Below are positions 1-7,099 of a stretch of DNA of 10,852 nucleotides, one piece after another. Location of the stretch: contig PAMR01000040.1 of the NCBI GenBank assembly GCA_002708205.1, positions 3,795-14,646 of the forward strand, read 5' to 3'. Position numbers and translations under genes: made by a program. Origin of the DNA: Gammaproteobacteria bacterium. Its GTDB lineage: Bacteria; Pseudomonadota; Gammaproteobacteria; Pseudomonadales; Azotimanducaceae. The notes below the pieces were generated by a model. That model did not search any database and had not been told where the DNA came from. It worked only from the letters and a program-made list of their open reading frames with translations. Numbering within the stretch: position 1 is the first letter of the stretch; each line of letters begins with the position of its first letter.

Positions 1-1064
1 CCCTGCGTGACCGACATCCGAGGAAACGTGTTTTGCATTTTTAGATTTTTGTACAGCGGATGCGCCACATCGACAATCGAATTTCGGCTTTGGAAATGTG
101 GATTGTCCAGCATGTCCGGAACTCGAAATATCCGTCCAGCAGGAACACCATGTTGCTCCAGTGTCGTAAGTAAATCTTCTGACCTTAGTTGGACGGACCA
201 CTCAGCAATACAGTTATCCAATTCTAATTGATTCTCACCTCTCGAAATATGGTCCGCATACTTAGCATCCTTGGAAAGAGCAGGCTGTTCCATGGCCTCG
301 GTTAGACGAGAAAATACCGAATCTTGATTCGCACCAATCACGATCATTTCACCGTCTTTGGACGGGTACACACTGGATGGGGCAGTTTTAGGCAGGATAG
401 CTCCACTCCTTTCCCGAATCGTCCCTCCCTCTGTATATTCCGGAATTGTTGACTCCATCACCGCCAAAACCGATTCATATATAGCGGAATCAACCACCTG
501 ACCTCTACCAGAATTTTCTCGCGCATGGAGCGCAGCCAAGGCACCTAGACAGGCGAATGTAGCCGCAAGGGAATCCCCGATTGAAATTCCAACGCGACTC
601 GGCGGGTGGTCAGGATCTCCCGTGATGTGACGTAGGCCTCCCATGGCTTCCCCAATAGATCCGTAACCAGCCCTACGGGAATATGGTCCACTCTGACCAA
701 ACCCAGACACTCGCACCATGATTAGTCGCGGATTAATTTTTGATAAGCTCGCATAATCCAGGCCCCACTTCTCCATCGTCCCTGGCCGAAAATTCTCGAT
801 TAAGATGTCACTTTGCTCCACAAGGGTTTTCAAAATTTCTTGGCCCAGCTCTTCACGTAAGTTCAATGTAATACAGCGCTTGTTCCGACCAATAATGGGC
901 CACCACACTGCTAAACCACGTCCCCAGGAACGCATCGGATCACCGATACCGGGTGGTTCAACCTTGATTACATCGGCTCCCATATCGCCCAACAACTGAC
1001 CGCAAAATGGTCCCGCAATCAGCGTTCCAAGTTCAATGACACGCAAGTCGTCTAATGGGCCCAC
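1..1064 (-). CDS. CaiB/BaiF (family III) CoA-transferase, C-terminus cut by window edge
   Basis: Family III CoA-transferases move CoA from an acyl-CoA donor to a free carboxylic acid in the cytoplasm, through an aspartyl-CoA thioester intermediate. The frame is open from 1064 to the left edge (354 residues visible; the family is usually near 400, so roughly 40-50 residues are missing). The N-terminus reads LDDLRVIELGTLIAGPFCGQ, followed by LGDMGADVIKVEPP (about 26-39), the classic opening of this family. Other family blocks are NFRPGTMEKWGLDY (91-104), VSGFGQSGPY (119-128) and GYGSIGEAMGG (133-143). Asp164 in GISIGDSLAA fits the catalytic aspartate. GVPAGRIF lies near the visible end. A TAG at 1080-1082 bars a longer start; the only usual start codon after it is GTG at 1064, with GAGG nine bases upstream. 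It follows glnS on the same strand after a gap of about 100 bases and may be read with it or separately. The substrate cannot be told from sequence; family members include formyl-CoA, carnitine-CoA and succinyl-CoA-dependent enzymes. Confidence 0.93.
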   Translation of the reverse strand, partial: MGPLDDLRVIELGTLIAGPFCGQLLGDMGADVIKVEPPGIGDPMRSWGRGLAVWWPIIGRNKRCITLNLREELGQEILKTLVEQSDILIENFRPGTMEKWGLDYASLSKINPRLIMVRVSGFGQSGPYSRRAGYGSIGEAMGGLRHITGDPDHPPSRVGISIGDSLAATFACLGALAALHARENSGRGQVVDSAIYESVLAVMESTIPEYTEGGTIRERSGAILPKTAPSSVYPSKDGEMIVIGANQDSVFSRLTEAMEQPALSKDAKYADHISRGENQLELDNCIAEWSVQLRSEDLLTTLEQHGVPAGRIFRVPDMLDNPHFQSRNSIVDVAHPLYKNLKMQNTFPRMSVTQ

Positions 1065-1073
1065 ATCAACAAT

Positions 1074-1077
1074 CCTC
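1074..1077 (-). promoter_or_regulatory. Ribosome-binding site of the CoA-transferase
   Basis: On the minus strand GAGG lies nine bases before the GTG at 1064. Because an in-frame stop (TAG, 1080-1082) sits just upstream, this site and the GTG together fix the start. Confidence 0.6.
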
Positions 1078-1167
1078 GTCTAATATTCCTCAGTAAATTT
1101 GTTAGAGAAGACTAGCTACTCCCCTCACTCAAAAACAATTCGATCGCAGAGCTTTAAAGAGAAATCC

Positions 1168-2808
1168 TTATGTAGTGGGTTTCCATTTATCCCTTAACGT
1201 AACCGTTCTATTGAACACAAGTCGGGATGTAGATTCATCCCGAAAAAAGTATCCGTTCCGTTCAAATTGGAAGCTTTTAGCGTCCGATTCAAACAACGCT
1301 CGTTCGATCAAACCTGAGTATATTCGCACCGATTCCGGGTTTAATTCGTTTTCCAAGCGATCCCCGTTTGGTACTTTTGATATGAAAAGATGTTCGTAAC
1401 ACCGAATCTCTGCAGCTATAGAGTTGGCGGCTGAAATAAAATGAATAACCCCTTTGGGTTTCAGGCCACTTGTATCCGCTCCACTTTTAGAATCTGGAAA
1501 GTAGGTGGCTCGAATCTCAACCACCTCTCCGTTCCCGTCCTTTATTACCTCATCGCACCGGATGATGTAGGCGTAACGCAACCTCACAATTGCACCCGGT
1601 GAGAGACGCTTGTACTTTTTAGGAGGTATTTCCTCAAAATCCGCTCGTTCAATATATATTTCACGGCCAAACGTTAGATGCCGATTTCCCAATTCAGGAT
1701 TTTTCGGATGCCAGGCCGCAGTAAGCACCTCATCTTCCTCGTCAAAATTGGTAATGATCACTCGCAACGGATCAATAACGGCCATACCCCTTGGAGCATC
1801 TTGTTCCAGTTCTTCACGGACACAGAAGTCTAAGTATTCCGTCTCCACCAAATTGTCTTGTTTACTTATACCAATCCGTCGACAAAAATTTCTGATGGAT
1901 TCGGATGGAACACCGCGTCGGCGCAGACCCGCTATGGTGTATAGTCTCGGATCATCCCAACCTTCGACATAGCCTCGGTTTACCAGTTCGGTGATAACCC
2001 GCTTCGACATCACGGCATATTCCAAGCCAAGCCGCGAAAATTCGATCTGTGGCGGATGATAATTGATATCAATATTTTCAAGAACCCAATCATACAAAGG
2101 GCGATGGTTCTCGAACTCTAAGGTGCATAAGGAATGAGTTATGCCCTCCAAAGCATCACAGATACAATGGGTAAAGTCGTACATTGGGTAGATGCACCAG
2201 TCGTCGCCTGTTCGATGGTGTGAGGCATGTATCACCCGGTATAAGACGGGATCACGCATGTTCATGTTGGGTGAACTCATATCAATCTTGGCTCGAAGCA
2301 CGTGCTCGCCTTCTTCACATTTACCCGCCTTCATATCCCGAAATAAAGACAGATTCTCTTCGCTCGACCGGTCTCTATAGGGACTGTCAGAACCAGGCTC
2401 TAACAGAGTGCCTCGAGTATTACGAATTTCATCGGTTGTTAAACTGCAAACATAGGCTTTACCATCATTAATTAATTGTTCCGCATAGGAGTACAGTTGA
2501 TCAAAATAATCCGATGCGAAAGTTAATTTGTCTTTCCAGTCAAAACCCAGCCAGCGCACATCACTTTTTATCGACTCGACAAAGTTCTCACTTTCCTTGC
2601 GAGGATTCGTGTCGTCGAAGCGGAGGTAGGTAGACCCACCAAATTCCTCTGTTACCCCAAAATTCAAACAGATCGATTTCGCATGACCAATATGCAAAAA
2701 ACCATTGGGTTCAGGTGGAAATCTGGTAACTATTCCATCGCTTAAATCACCTTCATCCAAATCCGCTCGAATGCGACTACGTATGAAGTCGTTAAGATCT
2801 TTACTCAT
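1168..2808 (-). CDS. glnS: Glutaminyl-tRNA synthetase
   Basis: Cytoplasmic class I synthetase that joins glutamine to tRNA-Gln in an ATP-dependent reaction. From the chosen start it is 546 residues, close to the E. coli enzyme (about 550). The Rossmann-fold catalytic domain opens with TRFPPEPNGFLHIGHAKS (28-45). PEPNG is the GlnRS form of this motif and HIGH (39-42) is the class I ATP-binding signature. The block GDDWCIYPMYDFTHCICDAL (201-220) and LEFENHRPLYDW (230-241) are diagnostic of GlnRS. VMSKR (266-270) is the KMSKS-like loop. Residues from about 330 onward correspond to the two anticodon-binding beta-barrels. The frame can be extended to a GTG at 2844, but the added 12 residues have no family counterpart, while MSKDLNDFIR aligns with the usual GlnRS N-terminus. 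No strong ribosome-binding site is seen for either start. It is divergent from the transglutaminase-like gene, with a 108-base shared upstream region. No key residue is missing. Its presence suggests direct glutaminylation, but whether the cell also has GatCAB cannot be judged here. Confidence 0.97.
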   Translation of the reverse strand: MSKDLNDFIRSRIRADLDEGDLSDGIVTRFPPEPNGFLHIGHAKSICLNFGVTEEFGGSTYLRFDDTNPRKESENFVESIKSDVRWLGFDWKDKLTFASDYFDQLYSYAEQLINDGKAYVCSLTTDEIRNTRGTLLEPGSDSPYRDRSSEENLSLFRDMKAGKCEEGEHVLRAKIDMSSPNMNMRDPVLYRVIHASHHRTGDDWCIYPMYDFTHCICDALEGITHSLCTLEFENHRPLYDWVLENIDINYHPPQIEFSRLGLEYAVMSKRVITELVNRGYVEGWDDPRLYTIAGLRRRGVPSESIRNFCRRIGISKQDNLVETEYLDFCVREELEQDAPRGMAVIDPLRVIITNFDEEDEVLTAAWHPKNPELGNRHLTFGREIYIERADFEEIPPKKYKRLSPGAIVRLRYAYIIRCDEVIKDGNGEVVEIRATYFPDSKSGADTSGLKPKGVIHFISAANSIAAEIRCYEHLFISKVPNGDRLENELNPESVRIYSGLIERALFESDAKSFQFERNGYFFRDESTSRLVFNRTVTLRDKWKPTT

Positions 2809-2916
2809 AAGGCTGCATAGTTTAATGAAACCGTCGCATATCACACTAGTTCTATGCCACTTTGTGGAAAAATCTAATCCTATTGTCTTCTGAGCAATAT
2901 ACGTAAACTCCTCACA
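2809..2916. promoter_or_regulatory. Divergent upstream region between glnS and the transglutaminase-like gene
   Basis: This 108-base gap separates two genes pointing away from each other, so promoters for both must lie in it or inside the flanking genes. I could not find a convincing -35/-10 pair on either strand. A short perfect inverted repeat, CCAC TTT GTGG (2857-2867), sits in the middle. The region assignment rests on gene orientation, not on recognised promoter elements. Confidence 0.45.
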
Positions 2917-4308
2917 GTGAAACGCATTTTTGTCCTCTCAACTTTGACCGCCACGCTGCTCGCCGTGTTTTTTGGCACCCAGTTTTCATTCCTATTAGAC
3001 AGAACCGTTTCCCTTTCTACTATCGCTGAGTCACTTCAAGGTGAACGTTGGTTTGTATTAAAACTTCTACATGATCCAATCGGTGCATATCACACGACGA
3101 ACCAGCGGGATGGTGATGGCAACTGGCGCTTCTCGTCGTCTATGACCTTCCAACTAAAAGACGGAGAACCAACAACTATCAAAGAAGAATTACTCTTCTC
3201 AGGCGACCTTCCCCACGAATTACTTGCGGCAGATCAATACAGACAGAAATCACACGGGCAGACGCATAAGTCTTCGATACGACGGAAGGATAAGGCCCTT
3301 GTCGGAGGAGTCGAAGCGATCCCATTACAAGGAGACCTCACCTTAGCTGACTATCTCGGGATCGAAAGTTGGATTCGGAATCACAAACCAACCGCGGGAG
3401 AAAACCACACAGTTCAGCAACTCGATTTCGATTACATGCGATTGCGTTCACTCTCATGGACGGTCAAAAACAAGAGTCCCCAAGGATACATCATCGAATC
3501 CAACGATCAGTCGCAATCCACAACGATAGAACTCGACGCTAACTTGGTACCACAGCAATTTCGCATATCGGATTTTCTCATGATTGATCGAGTGCCTAAT
3601 GCCAAAGCGGCAATGATTTGGCGTGATAGCCGATCTCTCTTTCATTCAACCGATTTAAAAATAGAGTTAAATAGTCCTATCCAGAAACACGAATCGCTGA
3701 GTCGCTTAATACTTTCGATCGAATCTGATGCCGGAGATCTTGGCCGATGGGGCAACCTAGCGGATGAAAATCTCTTTATAGAGTCAGTTGCCGCAAGAAA
3801 ATTCCGAGCAGTACCCAACGACATCATCCAAGCTAAACGTGAAACTATTCACTACCCTACTTCCGCCCCTTCAGTAAAAGCCCTTGCTCAAAATAATGTT
3901 TTTGATCTGATCAATCCGCGATTACTAGCTGAAGCCCTAACTCACTTTGTTCACCGCTATCTCGAATACGACGAAACACGGAACATACAATCTGTTATCG
4001 ATACAATCAGCACCCGACAAGGTGATTGCGCAGACTATGCTAACCTCTTTACAACAATGGGACGCTCGCTGGGATTGCCAACCGAAACTGTCATTGGCAT
4101 AGCCTATAACGAGAATCAAGAAGCGTTTAGCCTGCATGCATGGAATCGCGTTGCTATCGATGGGCACTGGGAAGAATTCGATCCGACATGGAACCAAGTT
4201 TCTCCAGATGCCAGCCATATACCGTTACCGGAAGGAAACGCGATAGCCCTCATGTCACTGATGCCATCTTTACGTTTTGAATTGGTTGAGGCCGAGTATT
4301 TCCAATAA
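2917..4308 (+). CDS. Exported or membrane-anchored transglutaminase-like (papain-fold) protein
   Basis: 463 residues. The N-terminus (MKRIF, then a hydrophobic run to about residue 27) looks like a signal peptide or a single membrane anchor, so the protein probably acts in the periplasm. The C-terminal part (about 335-430) is a transglutaminase-core domain. Cys371 in RQGDCADYANLF, His407 in SLHAWNRV and Asp422 in EEFDPTWN form the expected Cys-His-Asp triad. In this superfamily the triad serves proteases, peptide cyclases and amide-transfer enzymes; bacterial members are often peptidases rather than true cross-linkers, so the reaction is not assigned. Residues 30-330 carry no motif I recognise; they look like a beta-rich soluble domain with an aromatic-poor, polar middle. 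The start is GTG at 2917, chosen because it gives the MKR-plus-hydrophobic leader. No clear ribosome-binding site precedes it, and a TTG nine codons further in (2944) would destroy the signal. The next gene follows after 85 bases on the same strand, so co-transcription is possible but unproven. Confidence 0.85.
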   Translation: MKRIFVLSTLTATLLAVFFGTQFSFLLDRTVSLSTIAESLQGERWFVLKLLHDPIGAYHTTNQRDGDGNWRFSSSMTFQLKDGEPTTIKEELLFSGDLPHELLAADQYRQKSHGQTHKSSIRRKDKALVGGVEAIPLQGDLTLADYLGIESWIRNHKPTAGENHTVQQLDFDYMRLRSLSWTVKNKSPQGYIIESNDQSQSTTIELDANLVPQQFRISDFLMIDRVPNAKAAMIWRDSRSLFHSTDLKIELNSPIQKHESLSRLILSIESDAGDLGRWGNLADENLFIESVAARKFRAVPNDIIQAKRETIHYPTSAPSVKALAQNNVFDLINPRLLAEALTHFVHRYLEYDETRNIQSVIDTISTRQGDCADYANLFTTMGRSLGLPTETVIGIAYNENQEAFSLHAWNRVAIDGHWEEFDPTWNQVSPDASHIPLPEGNAIALMSLMPSLRFELVEAEYFQ

Positions 4309-4351
4309 ATCTGTTTTTTTCTAAAACAGCCACACAAGCCTGATTCTATGC

Positions 4352-4376
4352 GGTAACGTATGGTGTTCAACGTACC
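4352..4376 (+). repeat. Imperfect inverted repeat upstream of the MDR reductase gene
   Basis: GGTAACGT (4352-4359) and ACGTACC (4370-4376) are inverted copies of each other apart from one extra base, separated by ten bases. They lie 17 bases before the start of the oxidoreductase gene. It could be a small hairpin in the leader or an operator half-site pair, but it is short enough to be chance. Confidence 0.3.
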
Positions 4377-4393
4377 TCCAACAGAGTAATGCC

Positions 4394-5392
4394 ATGCAAT
4401 CTCAAGAAATACGACTCAAAAAAAGACCCGTCGGGATTCCTGAAAGCGACGATTTTGAAATCGTTCAGACCCAACTTCCAGAAGCTACTGATGGTGAAAT
4501 CGTTGTAGAAAACGTATCCCTAACGGTTGATCCCTACATGCGCGGCCGCATGATTGATCGCAAATCGTATACACCTCCGTTTCAAATCGGTGAAACACTG
4601 ACCGGTGGGGCAATCGGCCGTGTGACAAAATCAAATTCTCCTGACATATCTGTAGGGGAGTACGTCGAATCCCATTTTGGCTGGCGTGAAGGTTTCGTCG
4701 CAAAAGCAAGCGCCGTAAAAACACTCGGCAACTTACAAGCTCCTGCTTCCAGTTATCTTGGTGTACTTGGAATGCCTGGTATGACTGCTTATGTGGGGCT
4801 ACTCGGCGTCGGCGAATTTAAAGAGGGAGACGTGGTTTTCGTTTCGGGGGCCGCGGGTGCCGTCGGAAGTGCTGTCGGGCAAATCGCAAAAATCAAAGGA
4901 GGCACCGCTATAGGCAGTGCTGGCGGAGAGGATAAAGTACGCCACCTAACCGAGGATCTGGGTTTTGATCACGCATTCGACTATCGAAAAGGACACTTAG
5001 AAAAGCAAATTCAGGAGGGCGCGCCTGATGGAATTGACATCTATTTCGATAACGTAGGTGGAGATCATCTTCAAGCAGCGCTGAATTGCATGCGCCCGAA
5101 TGGTCGAATCCCGCTTTGTGGTGCGATATCGCAATACAACGCTACCGCCCCGGTTCCGGGTCCAAATAATCTCACTATCGCTATTGGTATGGGACTGACT
5201 CTGAAAGGATTCATCGTGTCGAATTACAATGATATGCGTGCCGACTTTGATAGGGAGATGACCCAGTGGGTTACCAGCGGCAAACTCAAATACCGGGAAA
5301 CCATTTTTGACGGCTTAGAGAACATGCCCCAGGCGTTTGTGGGTCTTTTCGACGGCACCAATACCGGCAAAATGATAGTGAATCTCCAATGA
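4394..5392 (+). CDS. Zinc-independent MDR-family NADP-dependent oxidoreductase (curcumin reductase / leukotriene B4 dehydrogenase type)
   Basis: 332 residues, the normal length for this branch of the medium-chain dehydrogenase/reductase superfamily. These cytoplasmic enzymes use NADPH to reduce the carbon-carbon double bond of enones, enals and related compounds; the best-known bacterial member is E. coli CurA. The N-terminal GroES-like domain holds VDPYMRGRM (45-53), a hallmark of this branch. The Rossmann domain starts near 145 with VSGAAGAVGSAVGQIAK (150-166), the glycine-rich nucleotide loop, followed by GSAGGEDKVRHL (174-185). YFDNVGGDHL (217-226) and GRIPLCGAISQYN (237-249) are further family blocks. 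The zinc-binding cysteines of alcohol dehydrogenases are absent, as expected. The start is ATG at 4394; the ribosome-binding site is weak. Its stop overlaps the next gene's start as ATGA, so the two are very probably translated together. The natural substrate is unknown; catalysis by this general chemistry is a family inference. Confidence 0.92.
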   Translation: MQSQEIRLKKRPVGIPESDDFEIVQTQLPEATDGEIVVENVSLTVDPYMRGRMIDRKSYTPPFQIGETLTGGAIGRVTKSNSPDISVGEYVESHFGWREGFVAKASAVKTLGNLQAPASSYLGVLGMPGMTAYVGLLGVGEFKEGDVVFVSGAAGAVGSAVGQIAKIKGGTAIGSAGGEDKVRHLTEDLGFDHAFDYRKGHLEKQIQEGAPDGIDIYFDNVGGDHLQAALNCMRPNGRIPLCGAISQYNATAPVPGPNNLTIAIGMGLTLKGFIVSNYNDMRADFDREMTQWVTSGKLKYRETIFDGLENMPQAFVGLFDGTNTGKMIVNLQ

Positions 5393-6177
5393 CAGTAAAC
5401 GCCAAATGGGTTTTGGTTGGCCTTCTTTTTCTAACTATTACTGGAGAACACCTGGCCAGCGAACCTCTAAATAGTAACGCCCGTTCTGGCATGTCTAAGG
5501 TCCAGATTCAGACAGTACTCGCTCAATCGAATCGATCCGAAGACGATCGAAAAAGAGACGATCAGAGTCGACCAGCAGATATTCTGAATTTCGCTGGTGT
5601 TAGAGAGGGTATGACGGTGTGGGATATCCTCGGTGGCGGGGGCTACTACTCGGAAATCACAAGCCAATTAGTCGGGCTTAGTGGACTTGTGTATCTGCAA
5701 AACAACACCACTTATTTAGGTTTCTTAGGCACACAAGTGGAAGATCGGCTGTCCGGAAATCGCTTTCCGAATATTCATCATGTAGTAGAAGAGGTGGAAA
5801 CGATCAGCTTTCCAACCAACAGCGTCGATGTCGCCTTAATGATAAAAACCTACCACGACTTGTATTGGTCGGCCGAAGGGTGGCAGCGTGACCCAGATGC
5901 GTTTTTGAAATCTATTTTTCGCGTACTCAAACCGAATGGAATTTTATTAGTCGTAGATCACGTTGCTCAACTGGGTACGAGAAACAACAGCGCACAAGAA
6001 CTCCACCGAATCGATCCGCAATGGGCACAACATGACATCGAGAAACGCGGTTTCATATTTGACGGATCAATAGACGTACTTCGAAATAGGAACGACAATT
6101 ATTCTCTGAACGTTTTTGATCCTTCAGTACTCGGGGCAACCGATCGCTTCGTCTACAGGTTTCGAAAATCTCAATAA
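5389..6177 (+). CDS. Exported class I methyltransferase-like protein (COG4798-type)
   Basis: 262 residues. The N-terminus has a textbook signal peptide: a lysine near residue 6, a hydrophobic run WVLVGLLFLTIT (7-18) and a likely cleavage site around LAS (22-24). Residues 70-190 resemble a class I SAM-methyltransferase Rossmann fold. Motif I is VWDILGGGGYYSEIT (77-91), with an acidic residue before the glycine loop. FPTNSVDVALMIKTYHDLYW (141-160) covers the motif III-like region, and FRVLKPNGILLVVDH (177-191) is the common post-IV block preceding a strand. The closest group I recall is the predicted-methyltransferase family COG4798, in which export signals are known. SAM is a cytoplasmic cofactor, so the true activity of exported members is unclear. 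The start ATG overlaps the reductase stop (ATGA, 5389-5392), indicating translational coupling. Only 13 bases separate it from the convergent acyl-CoA dehydrogenase gene. Methyl-transfer activity and substrate are not assigned; the fold assignment is reasonably sure. Confidence 0.8.
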   Translation: MTVNAKWVLVGLLFLTITGEHLASEPLNSNARSGMSKVQIQTVLAQSNRSEDDRKRDDQSRPADILNFAGVREGMTVWDILGGGGYYSEITSQLVGLSGLVYLQNNTTYLGFLGTQVEDRLSGNRFPNIHHVVEEVETISFPTNSVDVALMIKTYHDLYWSAEGWQRDPDAFLKSIFRVLKPNGILLVVDHVAQLGTRNNSAQELHRIDPQWAQHDIEKRGFIFDGSIDVLRNRNDNYSLNVFDPSVLGATDRFVYRFRKSQ

Positions 6178-6190
6178 CAAACCGTTTCTA

Positions 6191-7099
6191 TTACAAACTT
6201 CGAGTTAGAAATGCCCAAACCTGATCTGCTCCAACCTCCAGAATGCGCCGGCCGAGTTCAGCTCTCCAGACTGACTCATTTCCGTGTTCTTCCCGCCAAG
6301 CCCAAAGTCGACGTGTAAATTGGTGAAGCTCGTGTTCGTGGGTAAAGCCCATAGCGCCATGAATTTGATGTGCGATCTCAGCGATGGTACCTGCAGCCTC
6401 ACCAACCCTAGCCTTCGCCGACCCGACTTGTATTCTGAACCATGGCGTGTCTATAGATTCGATCGCCGCATCCGCTCCTCTCTGGGAAGCGGCTGTTTCG
6501 CCCGCTAAAACCGCCAAGTTGTGTTGGATCGCCTGAAATTTAGACAGTGCCCGACCGAATTGATTGCGCTCTGACGCGTATTGGAGGGTCAATTCCAAGA
6601 TGCGTTCCATCGCTCCAGACATCGAGACTGTTCGCCCTAAGGCCATCATTGCATCGAAATCTGACGGCAATTCGACTAACTTGCTTGACGAGTAGATCAC
6701 CGTATCTCGGGGCTCTCCAGCTATATTTGTTCCTTTCTGTATTGAAAAGGAGGTCACCAGATCACCGTTTGGAAACAATACGCGATCCGCGACTCGGCCC
6801 CACGGGGCTTCGGCACCCTCAGCTACCGTCGTGATCCCAGCCTCTCCGACACAATAGTTACTTATTAATATTTCTGGGATAGGTAACGGCACACCGTATC
6901 GACCAGCCAAACGCATCAATGCATACGCGTCTTGGATCGAGGTCCCAGATTCCGCCGTACCCAATAGATGCAATCCCGCATCTTGAAACGCGTTCCAAAG
7001 AGCTTCGGGAAAAGCTCCAACTTCGGCTTCGTCTCGAACAGTTGACGTACAATGCTTAGAAAATAGTTTCTCCGTTGTTTCTAGTATCAAATTTTGCAT
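6191..7099 (-). CDS. Acyl-CoA dehydrogenase family protein, small (non-catalytic-type) subunit
   Basis: 302 residues, shorter than usual for the family (about 380). FAD-binding hallmarks remain: RNQFGRALSKFQAIQHNLA (178-196) and QIHGAMGFTHEHELHQFTRR (245-264). The N-terminal helical domain (1-80) is present. The middle beta-domain is reduced to about 90-145 and lacks the usual SEPxxGSD FAD/substrate loop. No catalytic glutamate is evident at either of the two known sites. This is the pattern of the small partner in two-subunit acyl-CoA dehydrogenases, such as the mycobacterial FadE28-FadE29 type, in which one chain supplies the base and both supply FAD-site residues. The gene lies directly after the large subunit: the large-subunit TGA and this ATG share a base (TGATG). 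A TTG at 7102 would add one residue and give a four-base overlap; ATG at 7099 is preferred. The partner role is inferred from order, overlap and reduced domains. It may act on a bulky CoA ester such as a steroid side chain or aromatic acid, but this is not shown. Confidence 0.87.
   Translation of the reverse strand: MQNLILETTEKLFSKHCTSTVRDEAEVGAFPEALWNAFQDAGLHLLGTAESGTSIQDAYALMRLAGRYGVPLPIPEILISNYCVGEAGITTVAEGAEAPWGRVADRVLFPNGDLVTSFSIQKGTNIAGEPRDTVIYSSSKLVELPSDFDAMMALGRTVSMSGAMERILELTLQYASERNQFGRALSKFQAIQHNLAVLAGETAASQRGADAAIESIDTPWFRIQVGSAKARVGEAAGTIAEIAHQIHGAMGFTHEHELHQFTRRLWAWREEHGNESVWRAELGRRILEVGADQVWAFLTRSL

Noticed and set aside
7..999. Plus-strand reading frames at 7-231 and 805-999
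   Set aside because: They run antisense to the CoA-transferase, whose minus-strand frame is unbroken across the whole stretch and matches a known family. The plus-strand products resemble nothing.
1065..1167. Terminator or regulatory RNA between glnS and the CoA-transferase
   Set aside because: The gap has a short CTTTAAAG palindrome and a CGATCG site but no GC-rich stem with a T-run, and no riboswitch-like structure could be made out.
2809..2844. Longer glnS start at GTG 2844
   Set aside because: The added 12 residues have no counterpart in GlnRS proteins, and the internal ATG at 2808 gives the normal N-terminus.
1175..2893. Several plus-strand reading frames across glnS
   Set aside because: All are antisense shadows of glnS, which is clear from the HIGH and MSKR motifs and full length.
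4311..4329. Intrinsic terminator after the transglutaminase-like gene
   Set aside because: The inverted repeat is AT-rich, the T-run lies inside the stem and loop, and no T-tract follows the stem. It does not meet the usual pattern.
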